A stretch of 64,000 nucleotides of DNA from NCBI RefSeq assembly GCF_030684675.1, contig NZ_JAUXXZ010000035.1:16926-80925 (forward strand), in the 5' to 3' direction. The stretch comes from Daejeonella sp. GTDB lineage: Bacteria; Bacteroidota; Bacteroidia; Sphingobacteriales; Sphingobacteriaceae. The translations under genes and the position numbers were made by a program. Positions 9,203-18,688 of this stretch are shown piece after piece. The notes beneath the pieces are model-generated. The model ran no database searches. It had not been told where the DNA came from and worked only from the letters and a program-made list of their open reading frames with translations. Position 1 is the stretch's first letter. Every line of letters starts with the position of its first letter.

Positions 9203-10564
9203 ATGGAAATACAGCAAAAACAGCTTTTTGGACACCCAAGAGGGTTATATGTACTGTTTCTTACCGAAATGTGGGAAAGGTTCAGTTTTTATGGAATGAG
9301 AGCCCTGCTCGTACTATTTCTTGTTTCATCAGTAAATGGTGAGAACCCCGGATTTGGTTGGACCAGTAGTGAAGCCTTAAAGCTTTATGGCATTTATACT
9401 TTCCTTGTCTATTTATCCTCTATCCCGGGGGGAATCCTGGCAGATAAATTGATTGGACAAAAAAAGGCCGTAATCCTTGGCGGTTTACTGCTGGTAGCCG
9501 GACACAGTATCCTTGCATTCCAGTCATTAATTACTTTTTACATAGGATTAGGGCTTATCATTGCTGGCGTGGGATGTTTAAAACCCAATATTTCGACCAT
9601 GGTTGGGGGTCTGTACCCGAAAGGTGATGACCGTCGTGATAAGGGCTTTACAATTTTCTACATTGGTATAAATACCGGAGCCTTTTTAGCAGGTATCATT
9701 ATTGGATATGTCGGTGAAACTATGGGCTGGCATTATGGTTTCGGACTTGCAGGAATAGGAATGGCATTCGGACTGATTATATTTATGCTTGGCCATAAGT
9801 ATTTAAAGGGAGTTGGTGAAGCAACTACAGCATTATCAGCTGCTGATCAGGCAATTATCTCAAAACCGCTTACCAGTATTGAAAAAGACCGCGTAAAAGT
9901 AATGTTGCTTTCTTTCTTGATGATTATTGTATTCTGGGGTGCCTTTGAGCAGGCCGGGGGATTAATGAACCTCTATGCATCAGAAAAAACCAATCGCATG
10001 ATTGAATTCCTGAACTGGACAGTCCCTGCGACCTGGTTTCAATCGGTAAACTCATTCTTCATAATCACTCTGGGCATTCCTGTAGCTGCATTCTGGTTTA
10101 ACCGGAAAAGAAATGGCAAGGAAGCTTCCTCGATCTTCAAGATCGCAATCGGTGTGATCATTATGGGCTGGGGATTTTTATTCATGTCGGCAGCATCAGT
10201 TCAATATCAAAATGATGGCGCTTCAGCGATGTACTGGCTGGTTCTTGCCTACCTGTTCCACACCATTGGTGAACTTAGTGCCTCCCCTGTTGCATTATCC
10301 TTTATTACTAAACTTGCGCCAATGAAATATGCATCAATCATGATGGGTGTATTTTTCGCAGCTACCGGACTTGGTAATTACGTAGCCGGATGGGTCGGTG
10401 TATGGTCGCAAACAGCCGGCGAACTCGAAATATTTACCGGAATTGCCATTTTCTGCACACTTATCGGAGGTATTGTAATCGCCATTCTTAAGCCATTGAA
10501 AAGACTTGCCCATGGAGCTGAGGACTTTTCTAAGGAAACCATGGCCACAGCCAAAGCCGAATAG
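9203..10564 (+). CDS. POT-family proton-dependent peptide transporter
   Basis: A 453-residue major-facilitator protein of the POT/PTR family. The N-terminal signature reads EMWERFSFYGMRALL (about residues 21-35), matching the ExxERFxYY helix-1 motif that couples protons to peptide. It is followed by GGILADKLIGQKKAV, the family's loop motif, and GELSASPVALSFITK near residue 360. It imports di- and tripeptides. A strong hairpin follows the stop. Confidence 0.92.
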   Translation: MEIQQKQLFGHPRGLYVLFLTEMWERFSFYGMRALLVLFLVSSVNGENPGFGWTSSEALKLYGIYTFLVYLSSIPGGILADKLIGQKKAVILGGLLLVAGHSILAFQSLITFYIGLGLIIAGVGCLKPNISTMVGGLYPKGDDRRDKGFTIFYIGINTGAFLAGIIIGYVGETMGWHYGFGLAGIGMAFGLIIFMLGHKYLKGVGEATTALSAADQAIISKPLTSIEKDRVKVMLLSFLMIIVFWGAFEQAGGLMNLYASEKTNRMIEFLNWTVPATWFQSVNSFFIITLGIPVAAFWFNRKRNGKEASSIFKIAIGVIIMGWGFLFMSAASVQYQNDGASAMYWLVLAYLFHTIGELSASPVALSFITKLAPMKYASIMMGVFFAATGLGNYVAGWVGVWSQTAGELEIFTGIAIFCTLIGGIVIAILKPLKRLAHGAEDFSKETMATAKAE

Positions 10565-10586
10565 AGTTCTATTACAAGTATAAAAT

Positions 10587-10622
10587 GAAGAGAGAGATAC
10601 AGAAATATCTCTCTCTTCGTTT
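10587..10622 (+). terminator. Probable intrinsic terminator after the peptide transporter
   Basis: A 13-bp perfect stem, GAAGAGAGAGATA / TATCTCTCTCTTC (10587-10599 and 10606-10618), with a 6-nt loop, followed by a weak GTTT tail. It lies 23 bp after the stop. The short T-run makes efficiency uncertain. Confidence 0.55.
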
Positions 10623-10655
10623 AAAGCAGTATATTCGCAAATCAAATCTGTATTC

Positions 10656-11384
10656 GTGTTATCAGACAGCATCGTCATAATTCCCACCTATAACGAGAAG
10701 GAAAATATTGAAAATATCATTCGGAAGGTATTTTCACTGCCTGATGTATTTCATATTCTGGTTGTTGACGACGGATCACCTGACGGTACTGCCGAAATTG
10801 TTAAAAATCTGCAGGAAGAATACGAAGGCATGATTCATATTGAAGAGCGGTCTGGCAAACTCGGGCTTGGGACTGCTTATATTCACGGCTTTAAATGGGC
10901 CCTTGAACGTAATTACGAATATATTTTTGAAATGGATGCAGATTTTTCGCACAATCCGGAAGACCTGATCCGTTTAAAAACTGCATGTATTGAAGGCGCT
11001 GACCTGGCTATTGGTTCAAGGTATATCAGAGGGGTGAATGTAGTAAACTGGCCAATGAGCAGAGTACTCATGTCCTATTTTGCCTCCGTGTACGTCAGGC
11101 TGATCACAAGAATCGATATTCAGGATGCAACCGCTGGTTTTAAATGCTACCGTCGTGTGGTGCTTGCAACCATACCTCTGGATAAAATCAAGTTTATCGG
11201 TTACGCGTTCCAGATTGAAATGAAATTTACTGCAATCAAATATGGTTTTAATGTAGTGGAAGTTCCGATTATCTTTACCGATCGTACTGAAGGCATCTCT
11301 AAAATGAGTACTAAGATATTCAGGGAAGCCTTTTTGGGCGTGATTCAGATCAAATTAAACAGCCTTTTCAGGAAGTATAAATAA
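10656..11384 (+). CDS. Polyprenol-phosphate mannosyltransferase-like GT2 glycosyltransferase
   Basis: A 242-residue single-domain GT2 enzyme beginning at a GTG (GTG TTA TCA); no ATG occurs before the fold begins. The GT2 blocks IIPTYNEKENIENII (about residues 7-21), LVVDDGSPDGTA and FEMDADFSHNPEDL, the last carrying the DxD-type metal site, match dolichol-phosphate mannose synthase (DPM1) closely. It lacks the C-terminal membrane segment of some relatives. It should transfer mannose from GDP-mannose to a polyprenyl phosphate on the inner membrane. Confidence 0.88.
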   Translation: MLSDSIVIIPTYNEKENIENIIRKVFSLPDVFHILVVDDGSPDGTAEIVKNLQEEYEGMIHIEERSGKLGLGTAYIHGFKWALERNYEYIFEMDADFSHNPEDLIRLKTACIEGADLAIGSRYIRGVNVVNWPMSRVLMSYFASVYVRLITRIDIQDATAGFKCYRRVVLATIPLDKIKFIGYAFQIEMKFTAIKYGFNVVEVPIIFTDRTEGISKMSTKIFREAFLGVIQIKLNSLFRKYK

Positions 11385-11504
11385 TCTGGCTTGAAACTGA
11401 ATTTTAAGAATTTAAGGACATATGGTTTATATTTACTTCATATTTATCAATTCTTTTATGATATGTTACAACTAAAATGACCATGAAAACTTTTGGCAAT
11501 TGGT

Positions 11505-11539
11505 GTTAAGTGTTAAGTATCAAGAGCCAGGAACCAGGA
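11505..11539. repeat. Short heptamer repeat patch
   Basis: Five seven-base units: GTTAAGT, GTTAAGT, ATCAAGA, GCCAGGA, ACCAGGA. It lies in the 244-bp gap before ruvB. Confidence 0.65.
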
Positions 11540-11628
11540 CAAAATTTTGGTTCATTTTAGAATTTCTTATCAAGAATAAAGATATTAGCCGGAAATCTGA
11601 AAAAAATATCTATCATAAAACATAACCT

Positions 11629-12651
11629 ATGAATGAACATCTTGACCCTGGAGAAGAGAACTTATCACCTGTAGAACGGGAGATCGAAAAGGTTCTGCGT
11701 CCCCAGGTCTTTGAAGATTTCACAGGTCAGCATAAAATTCTGGCGAACCTTCGTGTATTCGTTCAGGCGGCTAAACAACGTGGTGAAGCTCTGGATCATG
11801 TATTGCTACATGGCCCGCCCGGATTAGGAAAAACAACCCTGTCGCATATCATTGCTAATGAAATGGGTGTTAATATCCGCATCACCTCCGGACCTGTTCT
11901 GGATAAACCCGGGGATCTCGCCGGATTATTAACCAATCTTGAAGAAGGAGATATCCTCTTCATTGACGAAATCCACCGTTTAAGTCCGCTGGTAGAAGAA
12001 TATCTCTACTCAGCAATGGAAGATTTCAAGATCGATATCATGCTCGAAACTGGCCCGAATGCCCGTTCCGTACAGATTTCATTAAATCCCTTTACTTTAG
12101 TTGGTGCTACGACCCGCTCAGGCCTGCTTACAGCACCTTTACGAGCCCGTTTCGGCATTAACAGTCGCTTAGAGTACTATGATGCCAAATTACTAACTAC
12201 TATTGTCCAGCGTTCTGCGCAAATTCTAAAAACAGAAATTTCTGATGAAGGATCTTATGAAATTGCCCGCAGAAGTCGCGGTACACCCCGTATCGCCAAT
12301 GCCTTATTACGCCGTACCAGAGATTTCGCACAGATAAAGGGTACAGGAAATATCGATACTGATATTGCAAAATATGCCCTGAATGCTCTTAATGTGGACG
12401 AGCATGGTCTTGATGAAATGGATAATAAGATTCTGCTGACTATTATCGATAAATTCAAAGGCGGACCGGTAGGTCTCAAAACCATTGCTACTGCGGTTGG
12501 TGAAGAAGAAGGAACCATTGAGGAAGTATACGAGCCTTTTCTGATCCAGGAGGGCTATATTATGCGTACTTCAAGAGGCAGGGAATGTACAGAGGCAGCC
12601 TATAAACATTTGGGCAGGATAAAAACAGGAGGCAGCAACACCTTGTTTTGA
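11629..12651 (+). CDS. ruvB: Holliday junction branch migration ATPase RuvB
   Basis: A 340-residue protein of normal RuvB length. It has the N-terminal block [12 protein letters not shown], Walker [11 protein letters not shown] (62-71), Walker [10 protein letters not shown], the sensor-1 region [18 protein letters not shown], and the winged-helix C-terminus ending in [16 protein letters not shown]. It forms hexameric rings that drive branch migration with RuvA. Neither ruvA nor ruvC is next to it, which is usual in this phylum. Confidence 0.98.
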   Translation: MNEHLDPGEENLSPVEREIEKVLRPQVFEDFTGQHKILANLRVFVQAAKQRGEALDHVLLHGPPGLGKTTLSHIIANEMGVNIRITSGPVLDKPGDLAGLLTNLEEGDILFIDEIHRLSPLVEEYLYSAMEDFKIDIMLETGPNARSVQISLNPFTLVGATTRSGLLTAPLRARFGINSRLEYYDAKLLTTIVQRSAQILKTEISDEGSYEIARRSRGTPRIANALLRRTRDFAQIKGTGNIDTDIAKYALNALNVDEHGLDEMDNKILLTIIDKFKGGPVGLKTIATAVGEEEGTIEEVYEPFLIQEGYIMRTSRGRECTEAAYKHLGRIKTGGSNTLF

Positions 12652-12692
12652 TACGATTATTGATTTATATTTAAGAATAAATATAAATCAAT

Positions 12693-13550
12693 ATGGATCA
12701 GAAAATCATTAATCTTTACGACGAATACACTCATAAGCCCTTAAGCCGAAAGTCGTTTATGAACCGCCTGGTAAAGCTCACAGGGAGTGCTGCTATGGCT
12801 ATGACGGCGCTTTCTGTACTGGAAGTTGGCTATGCAAATGCAGAAACTGTTTCTGAGCAAGATGAAGACCTGATACTTGAAGATATTTCCTATCCCGGGG
12901 ATGATTGCACCATGAAGGGGTATCTTGCCCGTCCTAAAGGAAGGGGGAAATTTGGAAGTGTAGTAGTAATACATGAAAATCGTGGCTTAAACCCTCATAT
13001 AAAAGATATAGCACGACGTGTTGCTAAGGCAGGTTTTATTGCCCTTGCACCGGATGCCCTATCCCCTTTTGGCGGAACACCTGCAAATACCGACGATGCC
13101 CGCGGTATGTTCAGTAAGATAGATGCATCAAAAAACCTGAACAATTTCCTGAACGCACTGGACTATCTGAAATCTAGAAAAGAAAGTAATGGTAAAACTG
13201 CTTGTGTAGGATTCTGCTGGGGTGGTAGAATGACTAATTTCCTTGCGGTAAATTCAGCATCCCTGAATGCAGCTGTTGCTTATTATGGCGGACAACCTGA
13301 TGCAGGAGATGTTCCAAAAATAAAAGCAAAATTAATGCTGCATTATGCAGGGATGGATGAGCGTGTCAATGCGGGAATTCCTGCTTACGAAGCCGCATTA
13401 AAAGCATCAGGTGTTGATTACCAGCTTTATATTTATGATGGAGTTCAGCATGCCTTCAATAATGATACTGGTGGCGAACGTTATAATGCTGAAGCTGCTA
13501 AACTTGCCTGGGGCAGAACGCTGGAACTTTTCAATAAAGCAATCAACTAA
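12693..13550 (+). CDS. Dienelactone hydrolase family protein
   Basis: A 285-residue alpha/beta hydrolase. The catalytic triad of the family is visible: Cys175 in GFCWGGRM, Asp222 in AGMDERVN and His253 in VQHAFNN, with the supporting Glu96 in HENRGLN. Residues about 18-50 (LSRKSFMNRLVKLTGSAAM) resemble a degenerate twin-arginine or signal-anchor segment. The enzyme may therefore be exported, as in other Bacteroidota members annotated as carboxymethylenebutenolidase. The true substrate is unknown. Confidence 0.87.
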   Translation: MDQKIINLYDEYTHKPLSRKSFMNRLVKLTGSAAMAMTALSVLEVGYANAETVSEQDEDLILEDISYPGDDCTMKGYLARPKGRGKFGSVVVIHENRGLNPHIKDIARRVAKAGFIALAPDALSPFGGTPANTDDARGMFSKIDASKNLNNFLNALDYLKSRKESNGKTACVGFCWGGRMTNFLAVNSASLNAAVAYYGGQPDAGDVPKIKAKLMLHYAGMDERVNAGIPAYEAALKASGVDYQLYIYDGVQHAFNNDTGGERYNAEAAKLAWGRTLELFNKAIN

Positions 13551-13587
13551 AAAAAAGGGGCTGATCCGAATGGAGAGCCCCTTTTTT
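13551..13587. terminator. Bidirectional intrinsic terminator
   Basis: Inverted repeat AAAAAAGGGGCT (13551-13562) and AGCCCCTTTTTT (13576-13587) with a 13-nt loop, between convergent genes. The A-run and T-run make it usable on both strands. Confidence 0.88.
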
Positions 13588-13603
13588 AGGATTATAATTG
13601 ATC

Positions 13604-14962
13604 TTAGTATAAAGTAAATTCTACTCTTCTGTTGTCCTGACGACCTTTGGTAGTCTTATTAGTTGAGATCGGCTGGCTTTCACCATAACCTATTGCTTCA
13701 ATACGTGAAGAACTAGCTCCCTGACTTACCAGGTAAGATTTCACTGATTCAGCACGGTCTTTTGACAATTTCAAATTTGCTGCATCGCTACCTACATTAT
13801 CTGTATGGCCTGCTAATTTAAGACTAAAATCTTTAGATTTTAATAAATCAGCAACTCTGTTCAAGGTTGGATATGACGTTGAACGTAAAGTTGATTTTGC
13901 AAAATCAAATTCAAGATTACGAATAGCATCGGCAACAATCCTTCTGTCTTCTTCGGTTACTACAACACGAACAGGATTAACAACAGTTGTTGTTGAAGTT
14001 ACTTTAATTTCACAACCTGCACCATCAACCTGTATTCCTACTGGTGTGTTCGGGCATTTATCAAAGTAATCAGAAACACCATCCTTATCGCTATCATTTA
14101 AAAAGCGCATTCTTTCCTTATTCATCTCTTCCATATGTGCTGCATGCTTAGCTCTGTCTGCATCAAGGCTTGCCTGAAGTGCTGCATTTCTGGTGATATA
14201 ATCATCCTGTAACGCCGCAACCGGATTATAGCTGGACAATGGAGTTTTTGATTTGCTTCCTAAATTAAATTCCAATCCGATATGAGAATAAGAAAATTTA
14301 TCGTTTTGTGGTCCTGCACGATATCCATCAAGGTTATCGCCATCAACAAAATTCATGGTGTAACCCATATCCAGATTAATAGCATTAGATAAACCGAACT
14401 TTATTCCAAGTCCAACAGGTAAATAAGCTTCTTTAACATTCTCACCAGCATTAAATTTGGCTTCAACTCCGGCTTTAGTTTTAGTAGTTGGCTTATAACC
14501 CATAATACCATATCCTGCGGTCATGTAAGGTCTAATGACATTCACACGATTCATCCAGTAAATATTTGCAAGAGTTAAGTTAGCACTCAAACTAGCTGCA
14601 TAGGAAACTTTGGTCTCGTATGAATCAAACGCACTTACAGGAGGCAAACCATTACCCCAATTTCTGCTATTATCAGCCTTAAGTTTTCCGGCTAAAAAGT
14701 CGGCCTGAATTCCTAATGCCGGTAAAATTTGATTTTTCAAAGTAGCACCATATCCGACATCGGCTTTCCAGTTTGTAAAATCATTCATTCCATTGATAAC
14801 CGTAGGAGCAAGGATACCAGCATGGATACCAAAAGACCATGTATTAAATGCTGATGAAGGAGCGAACAGCTTGGGACTCTCAGGTTTCTCCTGAGCATTT
14901 GCTCCGGCAGTAACAATTAAGCTGAGTGCCAGTGCTGATAGTTTTAGAAAATGTGTTTTCAT
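13604..14962 (-). CDS. OmpA family outer-membrane protein with thrombospondin type-3-like calcium motif
   Basis: A 452-residue protein. The Sec signal peptide ends at GANAQ (about residue 24). The N-terminal half is an outer-membrane beta barrel. About residues 290-320 hold a calcium-binding repeat (DSDKDGVSDYFDKCPNTP). The C-terminal about 110 residues are an OmpA peptidoglycan-binding domain with LAGHTDNVG, LSKDRAESVKSYL and GYGESQP. It should link the outer membrane to peptidoglycan. It is monocistronic, with a bidirectional terminator after it. Confidence 0.95.
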   Translation of the reverse strand: MKTHFLKLSALALSLIVTAGANAQEKPESPKLFAPSSAFNTWSFGIHAGILAPTVINGMNDFTNWKADVGYGATLKNQILPALGIQADFLAGKLKADNSRNWGNGLPPVSAFDSYETKVSYAASLSANLTLANIYWMNRVNVIRPYMTAGYGIMGYKPTTKTKAGVEAKFNAGENVKEAYLPVGLGIKFGLSNAINLDMGYTMNFVDGDNLDGYRAGPQNDKFSYSHIGLEFNLGSKSKTPLSSYNPVAALQDDYITRNAALQASLDADRAKHAAHMEEMNKERMRFLNDSDKDGVSDYFDKCPNTPVGIQVDGAGCEIKVTSTTTVVNPVRVVVTEEDRRIVADAIRNLEFDFAKSTLRSTSYPTLNRVADLLKSKDFSLKLAGHTDNVGSDAANLKLSKDRAESVKSYLVSQGASSSRIEAIGYGESQPISTNKTTKGRQDNRRVEFTLY

Positions 14963-15090
14963 AATTTATGATTAATTTAACAGCTTAATGCAAATGCTAT
15001 ACCATAAAGTCAACTAACGCCATTATTAGAGCCGTATGCTGATTCTGAACCAGGAAGCACGTATTCTTATTCCTATCTTTGAACTAAATA

Positions 15091-16023
15091 ATGGTCAGTA
15101 GTTCACGATATTCAAAATTCATAAAGACTGAAGCCCTTAAACTGGGATTTCAGTTTTGCGGCATTTCTAAAGCCGGATTTCTGGAAGAAGAGGCTCCAAG
15201 ACTTGAAAACTGGCTAAAAAGTGGGTACCATGGCGAAATGAGCTATATGGAGAACCATTTTGATAAGCGCTTGGATCCGCGAAAGCTTGTAGATGGTGCC
15301 CGTTCGATCATTTCCCTGTCCCTAAATTACTATACTGATCAACAACAGGAAGATGAAAGTGCGCCAAAGATCAGCAAATACGCTTATGGTAAGGACTATC
15401 ATTTTGTGATAAAAGATAAGCTGAAGCTTCTGATGGAAGCTATCAGAGGTAATATTGGAGAGGTAAACGGCCGGGCATTTGTAGATTCGGCACCTGTTCT
15501 GGACAAGGTTTGGGCAAAAAAAGCAGGAATCGGCTGGGTCGGAAAACATAGTAACCTGATCAATAAGAATACCGGCTCATTTTTCTTTCTGGCTGAATTA
15601 ATTACTGACCTTGATCTGGAATACGATATAATTCCAACAAAAGATCATTGCGGAACCTGTACCCGTTGCATAGATGCATGTCCTACTGAAGCTATTGTGG
15701 CTCCATACATGGTCGATGGAAGCCGCTGCATCTCTTACCTGACTATAGAGCTAAAAAGTGAATTACCTCCGGAATTCAGTATAAAAATGAAAAACTGGAT
15801 GTTCGGCTGTGACATTTGTCAGGATGTTTGCCCCTGGAATAAATTTTCTTTACTAAATACTGAGCAGAATTTCAGTCCGCATAAGGACCTTCTCGGACTT
15901 AAACAGGCAGAGTGGCATGAACTTACCGAAGAAACTTTTAACAAAGTATTCAAAAACTCTGCGGTTAAAAGAACAAAGTATAGCGGATTAAAACGGAATA
16001 TTGATTTTCTGAAACCACTTTAA
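15091..16023 (+). CDS. queG: Epoxyqueuosine reductase QueG
   Basis: A 310-residue protein. It has two [4Fe-4S] cysteine clusters in the C-terminal half, [12 protein letters not shown] and [11 protein letters not shown], and the QueG block [19 protein letters not shown]. It catalyses the last step of queuosine tRNA modification, reducing epoxyqueuosine with a cobalamin cofactor in the cytoplasm. Length fits the short form without the C-terminal HEAT repeats. No other que genes are adjacent. Confidence 0.96.
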   Translation: MVSSSRYSKFIKTEALKLGFQFCGISKAGFLEEEAPRLENWLKSGYHGEMSYMENHFDKRLDPRKLVDGARSIISLSLNYYTDQQQEDESAPKISKYAYGKDYHFVIKDKLKLLMEAIRGNIGEVNGRAFVDSAPVLDKVWAKKAGIGWVGKHSNLINKNTGSFFFLAELITDLDLEYDIIPTKDHCGTCTRCIDACPTEAIVAPYMVDGSRCISYLTIELKSELPPEFSIKMKNWMFGCDICQDVCPWNKFSLLNTEQNFSPHKDLLGLKQAEWHELTEETFNKVFKNSAVKRTKYSGLKRNIDFLKPL

Positions 16024-16147
16024 GGCTTATTTCTATCAAAAAAATTGGAAAATAAGTCAACTCATCACATTTATCCCCTATCCCATCACATTTATTAGCG
16101 GAGCAGTAATAGCAACTGTATCATTGTTTCATAATTCATTACAGAAA

Positions 16148-17692
16148 ATGATAAATAAAAATATACAAATGAAAAGTATAATTAAAAACCCTTCAGATAT
16201 TAATAGAATAGAATTCTGGGCTGCAACTACCATGTTCGTATTCTCAATATTCTTTCTCGTTTCAGGAGCTATAAACAATAACTGGGAGCCGGGAAAATAT
16301 GAATTCGATGAAGCTCATCAGCACTATTCATATTTCAGTAACCATTTTTTACCAATGTTATGCAGATACCTTAGCTTTTATGCCAGTTATTGCCTGCTCA
16401 CCTTTGTGATCATACCACCCCTCGGCAGAAAAGAAAACATCACACTGAATATCATATTCACGCTGATTATATTTTACCTGATCAGCGTTGTACTTGCCAT
16501 TACTGATACCTGGACTCAGGGGTATCTTTTCGATAAATATTCAGAAGATGAGCTTTATTCAAAGCTCTTTCAGGAAGCAGCCATCTATTCTTTCTGGTTG
16601 TTGATGATGTTTGCCCTGTATAACATCATAAAGTTCCTTGCGATCTACCTTCTGGAAAACTCAGATCTGATCCAATCAAAATACAGGGTAATCACCCGCG
16701 ACGGAATATTTGCATTTATTTTCTGGATGATAGCATTGTTCCTTTTATTGATTGGTCAGAGTGATGCAGAAGTTGTCGTAGGTATTGCCACATGTTCACT
16801 TGCTGGGATATTTTTGTACTGCTATTCGATGTATGCCTTATTACCGGATATCTACAAGAAATCGAAGCCATTTAAAACTTATCTGAAAAAAATTTTCCTT
16901 TTAGTTTTACTCAGTACTATACCCATCTTCACAATACTGCTTGTTCTGATTCCACATCATCATGGTGAAATAGCTTTTGTAGCTGCATTATTTAATATCG
17001 GATTTCAACTTTTATTTACAGCACCACTGGCCTGGTATGTTTACAAGCATAGAACCACAGTAGATTATGAAATTAAAGGACTTCAGACCGCATTAGGGCG
17101 TTCAACAGCCGACCTGAACTTCCTTCGCTCCCAGATCAATCCTCATTTCCTTTTCAATGTGCTGAATACTCTCTATGGAACCGCACTTCAGGAAAATGCG
17201 GAACGAACTTCTGAGGGTATTCAGAAACTTGGTGATATGATGCGCTTTATGCTGAGGGAAAACCTTCAGGAGAAAATTTCTCTAACAAGGGAAATAGAAT
17301 ACCTGAATAATTATATCGGACTTCAGACCCTGCGTACCCAGTCATCCCCTGATATACAGATTCATACAGAAATCGAGGAGCATACAGGCATACTGCAAAT
17401 CGCACCGATGCTGCTCATCCCTTTTATTGAAAATGCATTTAAACATGGCATCAGTCTGAAGGAGCCTTCAAACATTCGTATCAGTCTGGTTTGTAAAGAC
17501 AAAACCCTCTATTTCGATATTTCTAACAGTATCCATCCAAAATCTATAAATGATCCGGAAAAGGACAATAATGGTATAGGCCTGAATAATGTGCAGCAAA
17601 GACTTAGGCTAATATATTCAGGAAAACATGAGCTATCTATCCGCGAAAGCGGGAAAGAATTTTTTGTTCACCTAACTATTCAACTGGACTAA
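16148..17692 (+). CDS. LytS/YehU-type sensor histidine kinase
   Basis: An inner-membrane kinase of about 514 residues with roughly seven predicted N-terminal membrane helices and no separate sensor domain. The HisKA_5 motif SQINPHFLFNVLNTLYG places the phospho-accepting histidine near residue 333. The ATPase N-box is IPFIENAFKHGI and a G-box GIGLNNVQQRLRLIY follows. The open frame extends to a TTG at 16124. I prefer the ATG at 16148, preceded by an A-rich stretch; 16169 is also possible. It is the first gene of an operon with a small secreted protein and a LytTR regulator. Confidence 0.92.
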   Translation: MINKNIQMKSIIKNPSDINRIEFWAATTMFVFSIFFLVSGAINNNWEPGKYEFDEAHQHYSYFSNHFLPMLCRYLSFYASYCLLTFVIIPPLGRKENITLNIIFTLIIFYLISVVLAITDTWTQGYLFDKYSEDELYSKLFQEAAIYSFWLLMMFALYNIIKFLAIYLLENSDLIQSKYRVITRDGIFAFIFWMIALFLLLIGQSDAEVVVGIATCSLAGIFLYCYSMYALLPDIYKKSKPFKTYLKKIFLLVLLSTIPIFTILLVLIPHHHGEIAFVAALFNIGFQLLFTAPLAWYVYKHRTTVDYEIKGLQTALGRSTADLNFLRSQINPHFLFNVLNTLYGTALQENAERTSEGIQKLGDMMRFMLRENLQEKISLTREIEYLNNYIGLQTLRTQSSPDIQIHTEIEEHTGILQIAPMLLIPFIENAFKHGISLKEPSNIRISLVCKDKTLYFDISNSIHPKSINDPEKDNNGIGLNNVQQRLRLIYSGKHELSIRESGKEFFVHLTIQLD

Positions 17693-17702
17693 TTCAGAAA
17701 AA

Positions 17703-17990
17703 ATGAAAAGTTTATTGTGCATACTGCTCTTTAGCCTCATATTCAATGCCTGCTGCGAAAGTTTATGTGATGAACCCGGTTCAGAGGAAATCAACAAGGC
17801 CGAAAATCCCAAAATGATTGACCACCAGCCAAATAAAAAACATGCTATAACAGAAAGCAAATGTCATTTATTGAATGAATGGCTAAATCGAAAAAGCATG
17901 GGTCATTTTCTAAAAAATCATATTTCATTGGAATCAGGAATCAGCTGTATCAATGAAAAAACTCTTTTTAATGATACATTTATACCATGA
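17703..17990 (+). CDS. Small cysteine-bearing exported protein inside a two-component operon
   Basis: A 95-residue protein not recognised as a family. The N-terminus (MKSLLCILLFSLIFNACC) is a signal peptide with an approximate lipobox at NAC, so it may be lipid-anchored. Four further cysteines are scattered through the polar remainder. It starts 10 bp after the kinase stop and its stop overlaps the regulator start in ATGA (17987-17990). This argues for translational coupling and against a chance ORF. A sensory accessory role is inference only. Confidence 0.62.
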   Translation: MKSLLCILLFSLIFNACCESLCDEPGSEEINKAENPKMIDHQPNKKHAITESKCHLLNEWLNRKSMGHFLKNHISLESGISCINEKTLFNDTFIP

Positions 17991-18667
17991 ATGCCATTGC
18001 ACTTGACGATGAACCATTAGCACTTGAAGTAGTGCGCAGTCATGCTTCAAAAGTTTCTTTTCTGAACCTGAAGGCCGAATTTACCGATGCTTTTAAAGCT
18101 ATGGAGTATATTCAGAAGGAAAATATTGACCTGATATTTCTGGATATTAAAATGCCAGATATTTCGGGTATCGATTTCATGAACAGCCTCAATAAAAAGC
18201 CGATGGTAATCTTCACAACCGCTTATTCTGAACACGCGGTTACCAGCTTTGAACTGGATGCTATCGATTACCTTCTCAAACCATTCTCATTGAGCCGCTT
18301 TGTAAAGGGATGTAATAAAGCATATGAACTGTTCCAATTGAGAAATAAAAGTGGCAGCGCTGATTTCATTTTTCTAAAAACAGGATATGAGCAGGAAAAA
18401 GTACATTTTGACGATATACTATACCTGGAAGCCGCTGGAAATTATGTCAATTTTGTTCTGAAAAATAAAAGTCTGCTTTCGCGAATGACCTTCGCCGAAC
18501 TTGAAGTGATCCTGCCAAAGAATAAATTTATCAGAGTCCATCGCTCCTACATGGCCGCTGTGACTGCAATAAACAGAATTGAAAGACATCAGATTCATAT
18601 AAATGACCTTCAAATCCCTGTAAGTGAATCGTATATGTCAAATCTGAGTAGTTTGGATAAGAGATAA
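17987..18667 (+). CDS. LytTR-family response regulator
   Basis: A 226-residue protein. The receiver domain has the acidic pair DD at residues 7-8, the phospho-acceptor Asp53 in IFLDIKMPDISG, and the TTAYSEHA and LLKPF switch blocks. A C-terminal LytTR DNA-binding domain follows (ILYLEAAGNYVNF, FIRVHRSYMAAV). It is the partner of the adjacent histidine kinase and overlaps the small exported-protein gene by 4 bp. Target promoters are unknown; the next secreted protein gene is the nearest candidate. Confidence 0.95.
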   Translation: MNAIALDDEPLALEVVRSHASKVSFLNLKAEFTDAFKAMEYIQKENIDLIFLDIKMPDISGIDFMNSLNKKPMVIFTTAYSEHAVTSFELDAIDYLLKPFSLSRFVKGCNKAYELFQLRNKSGSADFIFLKTGYEQEKVHFDDILYLEAAGNYVNFVLKNKSLLSRMTFAELEVILPKNKFIRVHRSYMAAVTAINRIERHQIHINDLQIPVSESYMSNLSSLDKR

Positions 18668-18688
18668 GGCTTTTCTTAGATTTATAAT

